Shown here piece by piece: positions 8,783-16,821 of a stretch of DNA of 27,348 nt. The notes beneath the pieces are model-generated. The model searched no databases, had not been told where the DNA came from, and was given only the letters and a program-made list of their open reading frames with translations. Source of the stretch: RGIG6353 sp045531285 (GTDB lineage Bacteria; Bacillota; Clostridia; Oscillospirales; SIG627). The DNA is taken from NCBI GenBank assembly GCA_045531285.1, contig JAZSDT010000120.1, positions 1-27,348 on the forward strand, in the 5' to 3' direction. Numbering within the stretch: the first letter of the stretch is position 1; every line of letters starts with the position of its first letter. Position numbers and translations under genes: made by a program.

Positions 8783-10210
8783 ATGTATCACAACAATTAT
8801 ACGATGCTTTGCGATTTCTATGAGCTGACAATGGCTAACGGATATTTCGAGGCAGGAAAAAAGGACGAGATCGTTTATTTCGATTGCTTTTTCAGAACTA
8901 TTCCCGACGGCGGAGGCTTTGCCATTGCCGCAGGTCTGGAACAGCTTATTGATTATATAGAAAACATAAGCTTTACTTCCGATGACATAGAGTATCTGAG
9001 AAACAAAAAATGCTTTTCCGAAGGATTTCTTGAGTATCTCAGGGATTTCAAATTCACGGGAGACATATGGGCAGTACCTGAGGGAACTCCGATTTTTCCC
9101 GGCGAGCCTATTATTACGGTGCGCGCTCCATCCATACAGGCACAGTTTATAGAAACCTATCTTTTGTTGGCTGTAAACCACCAGTCTTTGATTGCCACAA
9201 AGGCAAACAGAATCGTCCGTGCCGCGCAGGGCAGACCTGTGGCGGAGTTTGGCTCGCGACGTGCACAGGGGGCTGACGGTGCTATCCTTGGTGCCCGTGC
9301 CGCATATATAGGTGGATGTGCCGCAACCGCGTGCACCATTTCGGACAGGGAATACGGTGTGCCTGCAACGGGTACGATGGCTCATTCCTGGGTACAGATG
9401 TTTGACAGTGAGTATGAAGCTTTCAAAACCTATTGCCAGCTTTATCCCAATAACGCAACATTGTTGGTAGACACCTACGACGTGCTTCACAGCGGTGTGC
9501 CCAACGCTATACGTGCCTTCAAGGAGGCAGGAATTACAAAATGCGGAATAAGGCTTGATTCGGGAGATATTGCGTATCTTACTGTAAAAGCAAGAAAAAT
9601 GCTGGACGAAGCAGGACTTACCCAATGTAAAATCGTTGTTTCCAACTCTCTTGACGAGACTATAATCCGCGATATAATTGCTCAGGGTGCTCAGGTGGAT
9701 TCATTTGGAGTTGGTGAAAGGCTTATTACTGCAAAGTCCGACCCTGTTTTTGGCGGAGTGTATAAGCTTGTAGCAAAGGAGGAAAACGGCACTGTCATAC
9801 CGAAAATAAAAATAAGCGAGAATACAGGTAAGATTACCAATCCTCACTATAAAAAAGTGTACCGTATTTTTTCAAACGAAAGCTCACAGGCAATAGCAGA
9901 CCTTATGTGTGCATACGACGAGGTTATAGATGTAAATGTGCCCCTTGACCTTTTTGACCCAATTGATACCTGGAAGCATAAGCTTGTTACGGATTATACC
10001 TTAAAGGAATTACAGCTGCCTGTTTTCAAAAACGGTGTATGTGTTTATGAAAAGCCGTCTCTTGATGAAATAAGAGAGTATTGCAAGGAACAAATAGAGC
10101 TTCTCTGGGCAGAGGTAAGACGCTTTGAAAACCCTCACAGATACTACGTTGACCTTTCCGAAAAGCTTTGGAATATCAAGCATAAGCTTTTAAAAGAAAA
10201 AAGCCTTTAA
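8783..10210 (+). CDS. pncB: Nicotinate phosphoribosyltransferase
   Basis: The protein has 475 residues, matching the longer bacterial form. It converts nicotinate and PRPP (with ATP) to nicotinate mononucleotide in NAD salvage, in the cytoplasm. Recognisable segments are YTMLCDFYELTMANGYF at the N-terminus, AEFGSRRAQG, GTMAH with H201 as the expected phosphorylated histidine, LLVDTYDVLHSG, GIRLDSGD and VDSFGVGERL. The start follows AAGGAG that begins in the stop codon of the GH2 gene 9 bp upstream. It is therefore probably co-transcribed with two carbohydrate genes, an odd partnership. A strong bidirectional terminator follows immediately. Confidence 0.95.
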   Translation: MYHNNYTMLCDFYELTMANGYFEAGKKDEIVYFDCFFRTIPDGGGFAIAAGLEQLIDYIENISFTSDDIEYLRNKKCFSEGFLEYLRDFKFTGDIWAVPEGTPIFPGEPIITVRAPSIQAQFIETYLLLAVNHQSLIATKANRIVRAAQGRPVAEFGSRRAQGADGAILGARAAYIGGCAATACTISDREYGVPATGTMAHSWVQMFDSEYEAFKTYCQLYPNNATLLVDTYDVLHSGVPNAIRAFKEAGITKCGIRLDSGDIAYLTVKARKMLDEAGLTQCKIVVSNSLDETIIRDIIAQGAQVDSFGVGERLITAKSDPVFGGVYKLVAKEENGTVIPKIKISENTGKITNPHYKKVYRIFSNESSQAIADLMCAYDEVIDVNVPLDLFDPIDTWKHKLVTDYTLKELQLPVFKNGVCVYEKPSLDEIREYCKEQIELLWAEVRRFENPHRYYVDLSEKLWNIKHKLLKEKSL

Positions 10211-10264
10211 AACAATTAGCTGTTTAAAAACTCGAAAAGAGTTTTTAAACAGCTCATTGTTTTA
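10208..10264. terminator. Bidirectional intrinsic terminator after pncB
   Basis: Arms at 10208-10233 and 10239-10264 pair with one mismatch around the loop GAAAA. The core (GCTGTTT...AAACAGC) repeats the hairpin at 1521-1569. The stop codon of pncB forms the outer base of the stem. It serves the convergent 888-residue glycosidase gene as well. Confidence 0.85.
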
Positions 10265-10271
10265 TTTGCCG

Positions 10272-10363
10272 TGAAATTGCATTAAATCAACCTCGCCGTT
10301 TTACGTTGTAGGGCTATACTCAAAAGTTACGATAGGCGAGCATTGCCCACGGAGGCTCTCCAC
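10272..10363 (-). repeat. Dispersed intergenic repeat, copy B
   Basis: Read on the minus strand, the hairpin GTGGAG-AGC-CTCCGT starts at the base right after the UAA stop codon (10366-10364) of the 888-residue glycosidase gene. GGGCAATG and CTCGCC follow, then a variable segment, the partner GGCGAGG and the conserved TTGATTTAATGCAATTTC. The two outermost hairpin pairs are G.U in minus-strand RNA but would be A.C mismatches on the plus strand, which supports the minus direction as the functional one. The bidirectional terminator lies just beyond. Confidence 0.85.
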
Positions 10364-13030
10364 TTATTTGATTATGTCGCCGTGAGTTCTGAAGGTGACC
10401 GATGCACGCTTCTGATAGTCGGAAAATGAAGAGTCACTGAGAGTAACGGTATTCTCTCCTGCGTTGAGCACCGGAGCACTTCCCTCAATTTCAGCCATAC
10501 AGATAAGGTTGCCTATTCTGTCAAATACCTTTGCCGTATTTGTTTCGGGGTCATATTCAAGAAAATCTGAGCTTCTCAGCGACGTCTTGAAGGTGATGGT
10601 GCTTTCGTTTACTTTAAGTGTGGGGTTCGTGAGAGTTATGCTGTGATGGGGAAGAGCCTTTATGGGCTTTACCTTAATTTTACAGTCGGGATTATTTGTC
10701 ATAATGTTCAGCATTTCCAGGTCGTCATAGTCGGAGGGGGATGAATATGCCGCATAGAAGAAATCCACGTCAGTGAATACTTTATAATCAAGTACTTCGG
10801 CAGGGAAGTCCTCCTGTTTCATTTCGCAATTTTCAAATTCATAGAAGCTAAAATAACGCCAGCCTTCAAAATCCAACCTTACAAAATGATCGCTGTTTCC
10901 GTGTGCTACAACACACATTGGAGACCTGAAACGGAAGTTTACAAGAGTGCCGCTACCGTCTCCTTTTACCCATATTCCAATACCGCGCTTTCCGTCGGTG
11001 GAAGAATGTCCAAGAGCAATTGGCGTGTTGAGCGGCGGCGTGATAGTCTCGTCAAGCTCACATATCACCTTTCCGTCGGGACAGTCATAGTTTGATGCAG
11101 TATACATTGCCTCTATTCTGATTTTGGGGGATTGTGCGTGAAAACGGTTGTTAACGGTAAAGCTGTTTCTGTTATCATCAAAGCTTTGTATCTTATTAAA
11201 GTCTGTAAAGGTTGGACGGAAATAGTATTTCCCGTGGGTTTCTGTAAGTTCATACTCGCTGTACGGACGTCTGATGATATCTTTTATTCGATTATCAAAG
11301 TATTTTTCACGCTGCAGCCTTGAATAAAGCTGTATTTTTTCGCTGTAGGAGGCGATTATAGGATACTTGTCGTAGTCCTCGTACATTACCCAACACTGGC
11401 ATACGTCTGTTGCAAGCGTCTTGGAGCAAATATAATCTACGTCTTCATCATGCATAACCTTGTACGACCAGTTAAGCTTATCCATGTCGCCGGGGAAAAG
11501 AGGCCACCAGCCAAGCTCACCAATAAGGTACATACGTTCTGCATATTTCTCATTGAATTTAACGTGCTGATCCGTGAAATCACGGTATCCTCTCATAGGG
11601 CCGTCAAATGCACCCATTCTTGTTCTGGCAAACCACTGACCGGGATATTGAGGACCGTAACAGCAGTTGAAGATAGGCGGTTTTTTCAGATATTTGAAAA
11701 CTTCGTTTATGAACAACACCGAATGATACCAAGAAAATTCATTTCCGTCAAGGACAAATACGCCGTCAATGGCATCCAGATAATAGCCGTCAAATCCGCA
11801 CTCGTTATAAAAATCGGCATTGTTTTTTGCAATTTCATAAAACAGTGAAGAATCCTTTTTGGGAGCTATATAATTGAAATATGAATTGAGCTGTTTTATC
11901 TCGGCACCTTTTTTGTGAGGTGCAACTGTAGTGCCGAATGCTCCTCGTTCAATTTCGGTAAAGCCGTTTTCATCAACGTTGTTAAAACGAATTATTTCAT
12001 CGTCTATCCACAGAAGATTCGACGGTGCAACGCAGTATCCAAAATAAAGAGAAACGTTTTGCGTATTTTCAACTGTGGGGATAAAGCTATCCTCGGGCAT
12101 AAAGTCGCCGTCAAGGGTAAAGCTTGCGCAAACACCAAGGTCCTTGTGAGGCTTTGGTGCAATGTATTTGTTTCCCTTGGGGTCTGCAATATTCTGTACA
12201 AAGAAGGTATAAGTGTGAAGCATACACTGTATTCCGTGTGAATGCAGATAGTCAATAACCTTTTTAAAATCTTCGATACCGCGAGGGTAATACTTTGTAT
12301 TAATGGCAAATTCACCCTGACAAAACATTTCGCTCTGGTGGAAATTCACCTGAGTGATGCCGAATTTATTGAGCTTTTCAATGTATTTGTCAACGTTTTC
12401 CATTGTAATCGGGTCGTTGCACAGAGTGTAGGTGCGGTCAGCGTCGGGACATTCCGAGGCGTATGGTCCGCTGTATGCCGCCTTTGGCATCGTTCCGTCG
12501 GGAATCTCGTCTATAACCTCTCGCATAACAGAGTTGAGTACCGATTCGGGAGCACCTATTACAGCCGCTTTAACAGGGGATATACCGATGTGAGTGTAAC
12601 CTTCTGCAAGAAGAGTACTGTTTCTGCCGGGATATTCCAGCATTCTTGTTTTTAGCGTCATGCTCATAAGAGTTGACACAAAGGAGGAATCGTTGTTATA
12701 GTCTATATCGGTTTCAATGAGTATTGCTGCCAACGACCAGAAATTCTCGTCCGATACCTCGGCAAGCTCAAAGGTGATATAATGCTCCTTTTCACTTACA
12801 AGTATTTTAGCCCTGTGACCGTCGGTGTAGGAGATATTAAGGTAGGGCGCATCAAAGGAAACGCTTTCGGGGTATATTTCCGTTCTATCATCCTCGCTCT
12901 TTACTATTTTTGAGCAAGGGTTGAAGCCCGATTTGAGCACGTTTCTTCCGCTGAGTTTTTCTGTGAATTCAACGTTGTTGCCTTTTTCGTCGATTACGTA
13001 GCGTAAGTATGCTGTTTCAAATTTTATCAT
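10364..13030 (-). CDS. Putative intracellular glycosidase of unrecognised family
   Basis: The protein has 888 residues and no signal peptide or membrane segment. I do not recognise a named family. The first ~200 residues are beta-rich. A barrel-like region then runs from about 210 to 560, starting with ITMENVDKYIEKLNKFGITQ and HSHGIQCMLHTY. FDGYYLDAIDG (413-423) has D419 and D422 at what looks like a strand end, and GELGWWP carries E505; these acidic residues are candidates for catalysis, as in clan GH-D/GH31-like barrels. The C-terminal part has a jelly-roll look (GIWVKGDGSGTLVNFRF, FEGWRYFSF), like carbohydrate-binding modules. The ATG follows TTAGGAGAG. It sits downstream of fhs on the same strand, beyond that gene's terminator. 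Confidence 0.6.
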   Translation of the reverse strand: MIKFETAYLRYVIDEKGNNVEFTEKLSGRNVLKSGFNPCSKIVKSEDDRTEIYPESVSFDAPYLNISYTDGHRAKILVSEKEHYITFELAEVSDENFWSLAAILIETDIDYNNDSSFVSTLMSMTLKTRMLEYPGRNSTLLAEGYTHIGISPVKAAVIGAPESVLNSVMREVIDEIPDGTMPKAAYSGPYASECPDADRTYTLCNDPITMENVDKYIEKLNKFGITQVNFHQSEMFCQGEFAINTKYYPRGIEDFKKVIDYLHSHGIQCMLHTYTFFVQNIADPKGNKYIAPKPHKDLGVCASFTLDGDFMPEDSFIPTVENTQNVSLYFGYCVAPSNLLWIDDEIIRFNNVDENGFTEIERGAFGTTVAPHKKGAEIKQLNSYFNYIAPKKDSSLFYEIAKNNADFYNECGFDGYYLDAIDGVFVLDGNEFSWYHSVLFINEVFKYLKKPPIFNCCYGPQYPGQWFARTRMGAFDGPMRGYRDFTDQHVKFNEKYAERMYLIGELGWWPLFPGDMDKLNWSYKVMHDEDVDYICSKTLATDVCQCWVMYEDYDKYPIIASYSEKIQLYSRLQREKYFDNRIKDIIRRPYSEYELTETHGKYYFRPTFTDFNKIQSFDDNRNSFTVNNRFHAQSPKIRIEAMYTASNYDCPDGKVICELDETITPPLNTPIALGHSSTDGKRGIGIWVKGDGSGTLVNFRFRSPMCVVAHGNSDHFVRLDFEGWRYFSFYEFENCEMKQEDFPAEVLDYKVFTDVDFFYAAYSSPSDYDDLEMLNIMTNNPDCKIKVKPIKALPHHSITLTNPTLKVNESTITFKTSLRSSDFLEYDPETNTAKVFDRIGNLICMAEIEGSAPVLNAGENTVTLSDSSFSDYQKRASVTFRTHGDIIK

Positions 13031-13040
13031 AAAGCTCTCC

Positions 13041-13079
13041 TAAAAATCAGGGAGGACTTTTTATCGCAAAAGCCCTCCC
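13041..13079 (-). terminator. Intrinsic terminator of fhs
   Basis: On the minus strand GGGAGG-G-CTTTT pairs with AAAAG-T-CCTCCC around GCGAT and is followed by TGATTTTTA. The central pair is G.U in minus-strand RNA but A.C on the plus strand, so it is built for minus-strand transcripts. Its T-run ends right at the ribosome site of the downstream glycosidase gene. Confidence 0.8.
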
Positions 13080-13096
13080 CACAAATTAAAATACTA

Positions 13097-14770
13097 TTAG
13101 AATAATCCGTGAATAACGCCGTTTTCGTCAACGTCTATCTTTTCAGCCGCAGGAACCTTAGGAAGTCCGGGCATAGTCATAATATCGCCTGTAAGCGCAA
13201 CTATGAAGCCTGCACCTGCAGAAATCTTCACGTTCTTTATGGTAACCACGAAATCCTCGGGTGCGCCCAGCTTTGCAGGGTCATCTGAGAAGCTGTACTG
13301 TGTTTTCGCCATACATACAGGGCAATTGTCAAAGCCCAATTCGCGAAGCTTGTCTATCTGTTTCTTTGCCGCAGGAAGAATGGAAATATCACGTCCGCGG
13401 TAAACTCTTTGAACAATAGCGCGTATCTTGTCCTCAATTGAAAGGTCGGTGCTGTAGGAGAAGGTGAAGTTGCCCTTTTCCTCTTCGCAAAGACGAACTA
13501 CCTCACGCGCAAGTGCCTCACCGCCCTTGCCGCCGTCAGCCCATACCGTAGAGAGAACAACGTTTACGCCAAGCGCACGGCACTTTTCGATAATAAGGTC
13601 AACCTCCTTGTCGGTATCTGTGGGGAAACGGTTAACTGCCACAACCGAAGGAAGACCGTATACCTCCTTGATGTTTGCAACGTGGCGGAGAAGGTTAGGA
13701 ATGCCCTTTTCAAGAGCCTCGAGATTTTCACTGCCAAGCTCTGTTTTTGCAAGACCGCCGTGCATCTTAAGAGCGCGGATAGTAGCTACAACTACTACTG
13801 CAGAGGGGGTAAGCTCTGCCATACGGCATTTGATGTCCAAGAACTTTTCAGCACCGAGGTCTGCACCGAAGCCTGCCTCGGTTACGGCATAGTCACCCAG
13901 CTTCATTGCCATTTTTGTTGCAATCACCGAGTTACAGCCGTGTGCAATGTTTGCAAAGGGTCCGCCGTGTACAAAGGTGGGTGTACCCTCAAGGGTTTGC
14001 ACAAGATTGGGCTTGAGAGCATCCTTAAGCAATGCTGCCATAGCGCCGTCTGCCTTCAGGTCGGCTGCTGTAACAGGCTGTTCGTCATAGGTGTAGCCTA
14101 CGATGATTCTGCCAAGTCTTGCTTTCAGGTCGGTTATTGATGATGACAGACAGAGTACTGCCATTATTTCGGATGCAACCGTGATGTCATAGCCGTCCTC
14201 ACGGGGAACACCGTTTACTCTTCCGCCGAGGCCGTCCGTTACAAAACGGAGCTGACGGTCATTCATGTCAACACAGCGCTTCCAGGTAATACGTCTGGGG
14301 TCTATGTTGAGAGAATTTCCCTGATATATGTGGTTGTCAAGCATTGCCGCAAGAAGATTGTTAGCCGCACCGATGGCATGGAAGTCACCTGTGAAATGAA
14401 GGTTGATATCCTCCATGGGAACTACTTGAGCGTATCCGCCGCCTGCCGCACCGCCCTTGACACCGAATACCGGTCCAAGAGAGGGCTCGCGAAGGGCGAT
14501 TACCGCCTTCTTACCTATTCTGGAAAGACCGTCTGCAAGACCGATCGTGGTAGTGGTTTTTCCTTCACCTGCGGGAGTGGGGGTAATAGCGGTTACAAGG
14601 ATGAGCTTTCCGTCGGGCTTTGAATCAAGGTCACGAAGGAGAGAAAGGTCTACCTTTGCCTTGTACTTGCCGTACGGCTCCAGCTTGTCGTCGGGAACGT
14701 TTGCCGTCTTTGCTATTTCTGTAATAGGCTGCATTTTAGCTGCCTGAGCTATTTCGATATCTGTAAGCAT
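13097..14770 (-). CDS. fhs: Formate-tetrahydrofolate ligase
   Basis: The protein has 557 residues, the standard size. It ligates formate to tetrahydrofolate with ATP, giving 10-formyl-THF for one-carbon metabolism, purine synthesis or acetogenesis, in the cytoplasm. The P-loop TPAGEGKT spans residues 65-72. Other family segments are EPSLGPVFGVKGGAAGGGYAQ, DINLHFTGDFHAIGAANNLL, FVHGGPFANIAHGCNSV, TEAGFGADLGAEKF and MPGLPKVPAAE near the C-terminus. The ATG follows AAAGGAAG and the gene has its own strong promoter. It is divergent from the ASRT-like gene. Confidence 0.98.
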   Translation of the reverse strand: MLTDIEIAQAAKMQPITEIAKTANVPDDKLEPYGKYKAKVDLSLLRDLDSKPDGKLILVTAITPTPAGEGKTTTTIGLADGLSRIGKKAVIALREPSLGPVFGVKGGAAGGGYAQVVPMEDINLHFTGDFHAIGAANNLLAAMLDNHIYQGNSLNIDPRRITWKRCVDMNDRQLRFVTDGLGGRVNGVPREDGYDITVASEIMAVLCLSSSITDLKARLGRIIVGYTYDEQPVTAADLKADGAMAALLKDALKPNLVQTLEGTPTFVHGGPFANIAHGCNSVIATKMAMKLGDYAVTEAGFGADLGAEKFLDIKCRMAELTPSAVVVVATIRALKMHGGLAKTELGSENLEALEKGIPNLLRHVANIKEVYGLPSVVAVNRFPTDTDKEVDLIIEKCRALGVNVVLSTVWADGGKGGEALAREVVRLCEEEKGNFTFSYSTDLSIEDKIRAIVQRVYRGRDISILPAAKKQIDKLRELGFDNCPVCMAKTQYSFSDDPAKLGAPEDFVVTIKNVKISAGAGFIVALTGDIMTMPGLPKVPAAEKIDVDENGVIHGLF

Positions 14771-14801
14771 ATGTTTACTTCCTTTACTTTTATTTTACTT
14801 G

Positions 14802-14830
14802 ATTATAATATATATTTTGCGTTTTTTCAA
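14802..14830 (-). promoter_or_regulatory. Promoter of fhs
   Basis: On the minus strand, TTGAAA (14830-14825) is separated by 17 bp from TATAAT (14807-14802). The expected start near 14795 leaves a leader of about 25 nt, too short for a riboswitch. Confidence 0.8.
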
Positions 14831-14850
14831 TCCCTAATTTGAAATAACTC

Positions 14851-14879
14851 TTGATAAAATTCAAAATGTATAGTAGAAT
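14851..14879 (+). promoter_or_regulatory. Promoter of the ASRT-like gene
   Basis: TTGATA (14851-14856), a 17-bp spacer and TAGAAT (14874-14879) are present. The predicted start near 14886 is followed by AAAGGAG and the ATG at 14913. It stands back-to-back with the fhs promoter. Confidence 0.75.
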
Positions 14880-14912
14880 ACCGTTGAAATAATCTTAAAA
14901 GGAGATTTTTAT

Positions 14913-15248
14913 ATGGCACAAAAAGGTCAGTTCAACTGGGTGTTCGCCGACGGCGACCGACTTCCTGTTGGCAAGGACTCGGGCGATACTATAACGGTTA
15001 CCAATCTCAACGAAGCACCTGCGCGTCTTACCTTTGACGTGTATTTTTCGGACAGAGACCCCGTAAAAGGACTTACTTATACCTTGGGCGCTGAGCGCGT
15101 AAATTGCTTCAGACTGGATGAGCCCTTTTGCGACCAGAAGTATAATATACCTTTAGGCAGTTATTCCATTGTACTTCACAGCGACGTGCCTGTGGTTGCG
15201 GTTTTTGGCAGAGTAAAGGTTTGTACTCATCAGGGGTATTTTTATTAA
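14913..15248 (+). CDS. ASRT (sensory rhodopsin transducer)-like domain protein, DUF1362/PF07100 type
   Basis: This is a 111-residue single-domain protein. FNWVFADGDRLP, DTITVTNLNEAPARLTFDVY, YFSDRDPV and YSIVLHSDVPVVAVFGRV line up with the Anabaena sensory rhodopsin transducer pattern, where W-x-I-P-E-G, T-V-C-x-L-N-P, Y-Y-S-D-R-P-P-V and S-V-I-E-S-N-V-P-I-V-V recur in the same order. I recognise this from memory of the family, without a search. The fold is a small beta-sandwich that assembles as a tetramer. Family members outside cyanobacteria lack a rhodopsin partner and have been proposed to bind a small molecule, perhaps a sugar or derivative. No rhodopsin gene is in the window. It has its own promoter and AAAGGAG site and stands alone. 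Confidence 0.75.
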   Translation: MAQKGQFNWVFADGDRLPVGKDSGDTITVTNLNEAPARLTFDVYFSDRDPVKGLTYTLGAERVNCFRLDEPFCDQKYNIPLGSYSIVLHSDVPVVAVFGRVKVCTHQGYFY

Positions 15249-15253
15249 AACAT

Positions 15254-15282
15254 TTGACAAATTGAAAATAATGTGATATAAT
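15254..15282 (+). promoter_or_regulatory. Perfect-consensus promoter of the CNNM/CBS gene
   Basis: TTGACA (15254-15259), a 17-bp spacer and TATAAT (15277-15282), with TG one base upstream of the -10 box. This is the strongest-looking promoter in the window. The start would be near 15289. Confidence 0.9.
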
Positions 15283-15291
15283 ACAAAACGT

Positions 15292-15305
15292 ATATGTGCA
15301 CATAT
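15292..15305. promoter_or_regulatory. 14-bp perfect palindrome at the transcription start
   Basis: ATATGTGCACATAT is a perfect 14-bp palindrome a few bases after the predicted start of the CNNM/CBS transcript. Its position suits a repressor operator. The regulator is unknown. Confidence 0.45.
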
Positions 15306-15343
15306 TGCACAAATTTAAAACAAAAAAGGAGTGAACGTCCAGC

Positions 15344-16675
15344 ATGGACAGTCCGGGTAGTATACCCTTATGTAACGCGAAAGGATTTTTTAATTTTGAG
15401 AACGTGGATACCACAAGTATTGCAGTACAGATAGTTGTACTTATCATTCTCACTTGTCTTTCGGCGTTTTTCAGTGCATCCGAAACCGCTTTTTCAACCT
15501 TCAGTAAATCAAGAATGAAGACGGAGGCGGACGAAGGCGACAAGAGATCAAGGCTTGTAATGAAGCTTAGCGACAAATATGACAAGCTTATCTCAACTAT
15601 TCTTGTCGGTAACAACATCGTAAACATTTTGGCAACGTCAATGGCGACGGTACTCTTCACAAGCATTATTGCCAATGAAGAGATAGCAGTTACCGTATCC
15701 ACCGCAGTTATGACTCTGTTGGTCTTGATATTCGGTGAGATAACCCCCAAAACACTTGCAAAGAAATCCTCTTACAAGGTATCAAGAGAATTTGCAAAGC
15801 CCTTGAATTTTGTATCAGTGATACTTACACCTCTTACATATCTGTTCAATTTGTGGCAGAAGCTGGTTACGACTATTGTTAAATCCGAGGATGACCAGGG
15901 TGTCACCGAAGAAGAGATCATTACGGTAGTGGAAGAGGCTGCAATCGGAGGAGAGATAGACGAACAGGAGAGCGAGCTGATAAAGAACGTTATCAAGTTT
16001 TCTGACCTGGACGTAAACGATATTCTTACTCCCAGAGTTGATATCGTTGCAGTGGAAAAGGGCTGGGACAGACAGCAGATATCCGAGGTGTTCTCACAGT
16101 CGGAATTCTCAAGACTTCCTGTATACGATGAAAACATCGACACGATAATCGGTATACTTTATCAAAAAGACTTTTACAGCGACACGTCATCACCTGTTTT
16201 CCAGTTGGTAAAACCGGTCAAATCCATTTTCACCTCAATGAAGATATCCAAGCTTCTCAAGTACTTCCAGGAGACAAAGTGCCATATGGTAGTTGTCAGC
16301 GATGAGTACGGCGGAACGGCGGGTATAGTTACTCTTGAGGACGTTCTCGAGTCACTTGTCGGCGAGATATACGACGAGCACGACGAGGTAGTTGAGGAAA
16401 TTGTACAGCTTGGCGAAACCAAATACAGAGCAATGGGAAGTACCGCTCTTGACAAGTTCTTTGAGTTCTTTGAGCTTGAGGAGGAATTCGAGGATGACTC
16501 GGATATTACCACTCTCAGCGGATTTGTAGCTCATAACCTTGGCGAAATTCCCGAATCCGGCTCTTTCAGATACGAAAATCTTATGATAACCATTACCAAA
16601 ACCGATGCCAACCGTCTGGTTGAAGCAGAGGTCGAGGTATTCCCTAAGGAAATTAAAGAAGACGAAGAAGAATAA
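15344..16675 (+). CDS. CNNM/CorC-type CBS-domain membrane protein (hemolysin family)
   Basis: The protein has 443 residues. The N-terminal CNNM membrane domain covers about 25-170: a first helix near 26-44 followed by SASETAFS, then ILVGNNIVNILATS and FGEITPKTLAKK, all family hallmarks. A paired CBS module follows (about 205-335; ILTPRVDIVAV, SRLPVYDENIDTIIGILYQKD, VVSDEYGGTAGIVTLEDVLE). The C-terminal CorC/HlyC domain (about 350-435) ends in an acidic tail. The family is linked to Mg/Co ion transport and is often misnamed hemolysin. The ATG follows AAAAAAGGAG with a rather long 12-nt spacing. It is a single-gene unit with a consensus promoter and tandem terminators. Confidence 0.93.
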   Translation: MDSPGSIPLCNAKGFFNFENVDTTSIAVQIVVLIILTCLSAFFSASETAFSTFSKSRMKTEADEGDKRSRLVMKLSDKYDKLISTILVGNNIVNILATSMATVLFTSIIANEEIAVTVSTAVMTLLVLIFGEITPKTLAKKSSYKVSREFAKPLNFVSVILTPLTYLFNLWQKLVTTIVKSEDDQGVTEEEIITVVEEAAIGGEIDEQESELIKNVIKFSDLDVNDILTPRVDIVAVEKGWDRQQISEVFSQSEFSRLPVYDENIDTIIGILYQKDFYSDTSSPVFQLVKPVKSIFTSMKISKLLKYFQETKCHMVVVSDEYGGTAGIVTLEDVLESLVGEIYDEHDEVVEEIVQLGETKYRAMGSTALDKFFEFFELEEEFEDDSDITTLSGFVAHNLGEIPESGSFRYENLMITITKTDANRLVEAEVEVFPKEIKEDEEE

Positions 16676-16692
16676 AAATTACCCAGAGCTAA

Positions 16693-16728
16693 GGCGTTGT
16701 GTTCCAGAGGACACAACGCCAACTTTAT
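16693..16728 (+). terminator. Intrinsic terminator of the CNNM/CBS gene
   Basis: GGCGTTGTGT pairs perfectly with ACACAACGCC over 10 bp around TCCAGAGG and is followed by AACTTTATTT. Confidence 0.8.
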
Positions 16729-16764
16729 TTCAGGCGACGAATAGAATATCACTTTTGCGGTAGT

Positions 16765-16807
16765 AAAAAAAGAGCCGATATGGAAATAAATCCATATCGG
16801 CTTTTTA
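16765..16807. terminator. Second, bidirectional terminator
   Basis: AGCCGATATGGA (16773-16784) pairs with TCCATATCGGCT (16791-16802) around AATAAA. An A-run precedes and a T-run follows, so it can act for the CNNM gene and for the convergent small-gene operon. Confidence 0.85.
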
Positions 16808-16821
16808 ATATACTAATCTTC

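Noticed and set aside
8765..9625. 286-residue open frame opposite pncB
   Set aside because: It is antisense to a clearly conserved enzyme, Cys/Ser-rich with no domain, and lacks a ribosome site.
11450..12655. Plus-strand frames of 108-137 residues opposite the 888-residue glycosidase gene
   Set aside because: They are antisense to a long frame with a good ribosome site and coherent domain layout; their composition is Val/Cys/Phe-rich shadow type.
14771..14912. Riboswitch (e.g. tetrahydrofolate type) in front of fhs
   Set aside because: The predicted leader is only about 25 nt, and no compact conserved structure is visible.
15109..15750. 213-residue hydrophobic open frame on the minus strand
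   Set aside because: It lies opposite the ASRT-like gene end and the CNNM membrane domain; its hydrophobicity mirrors that gene.
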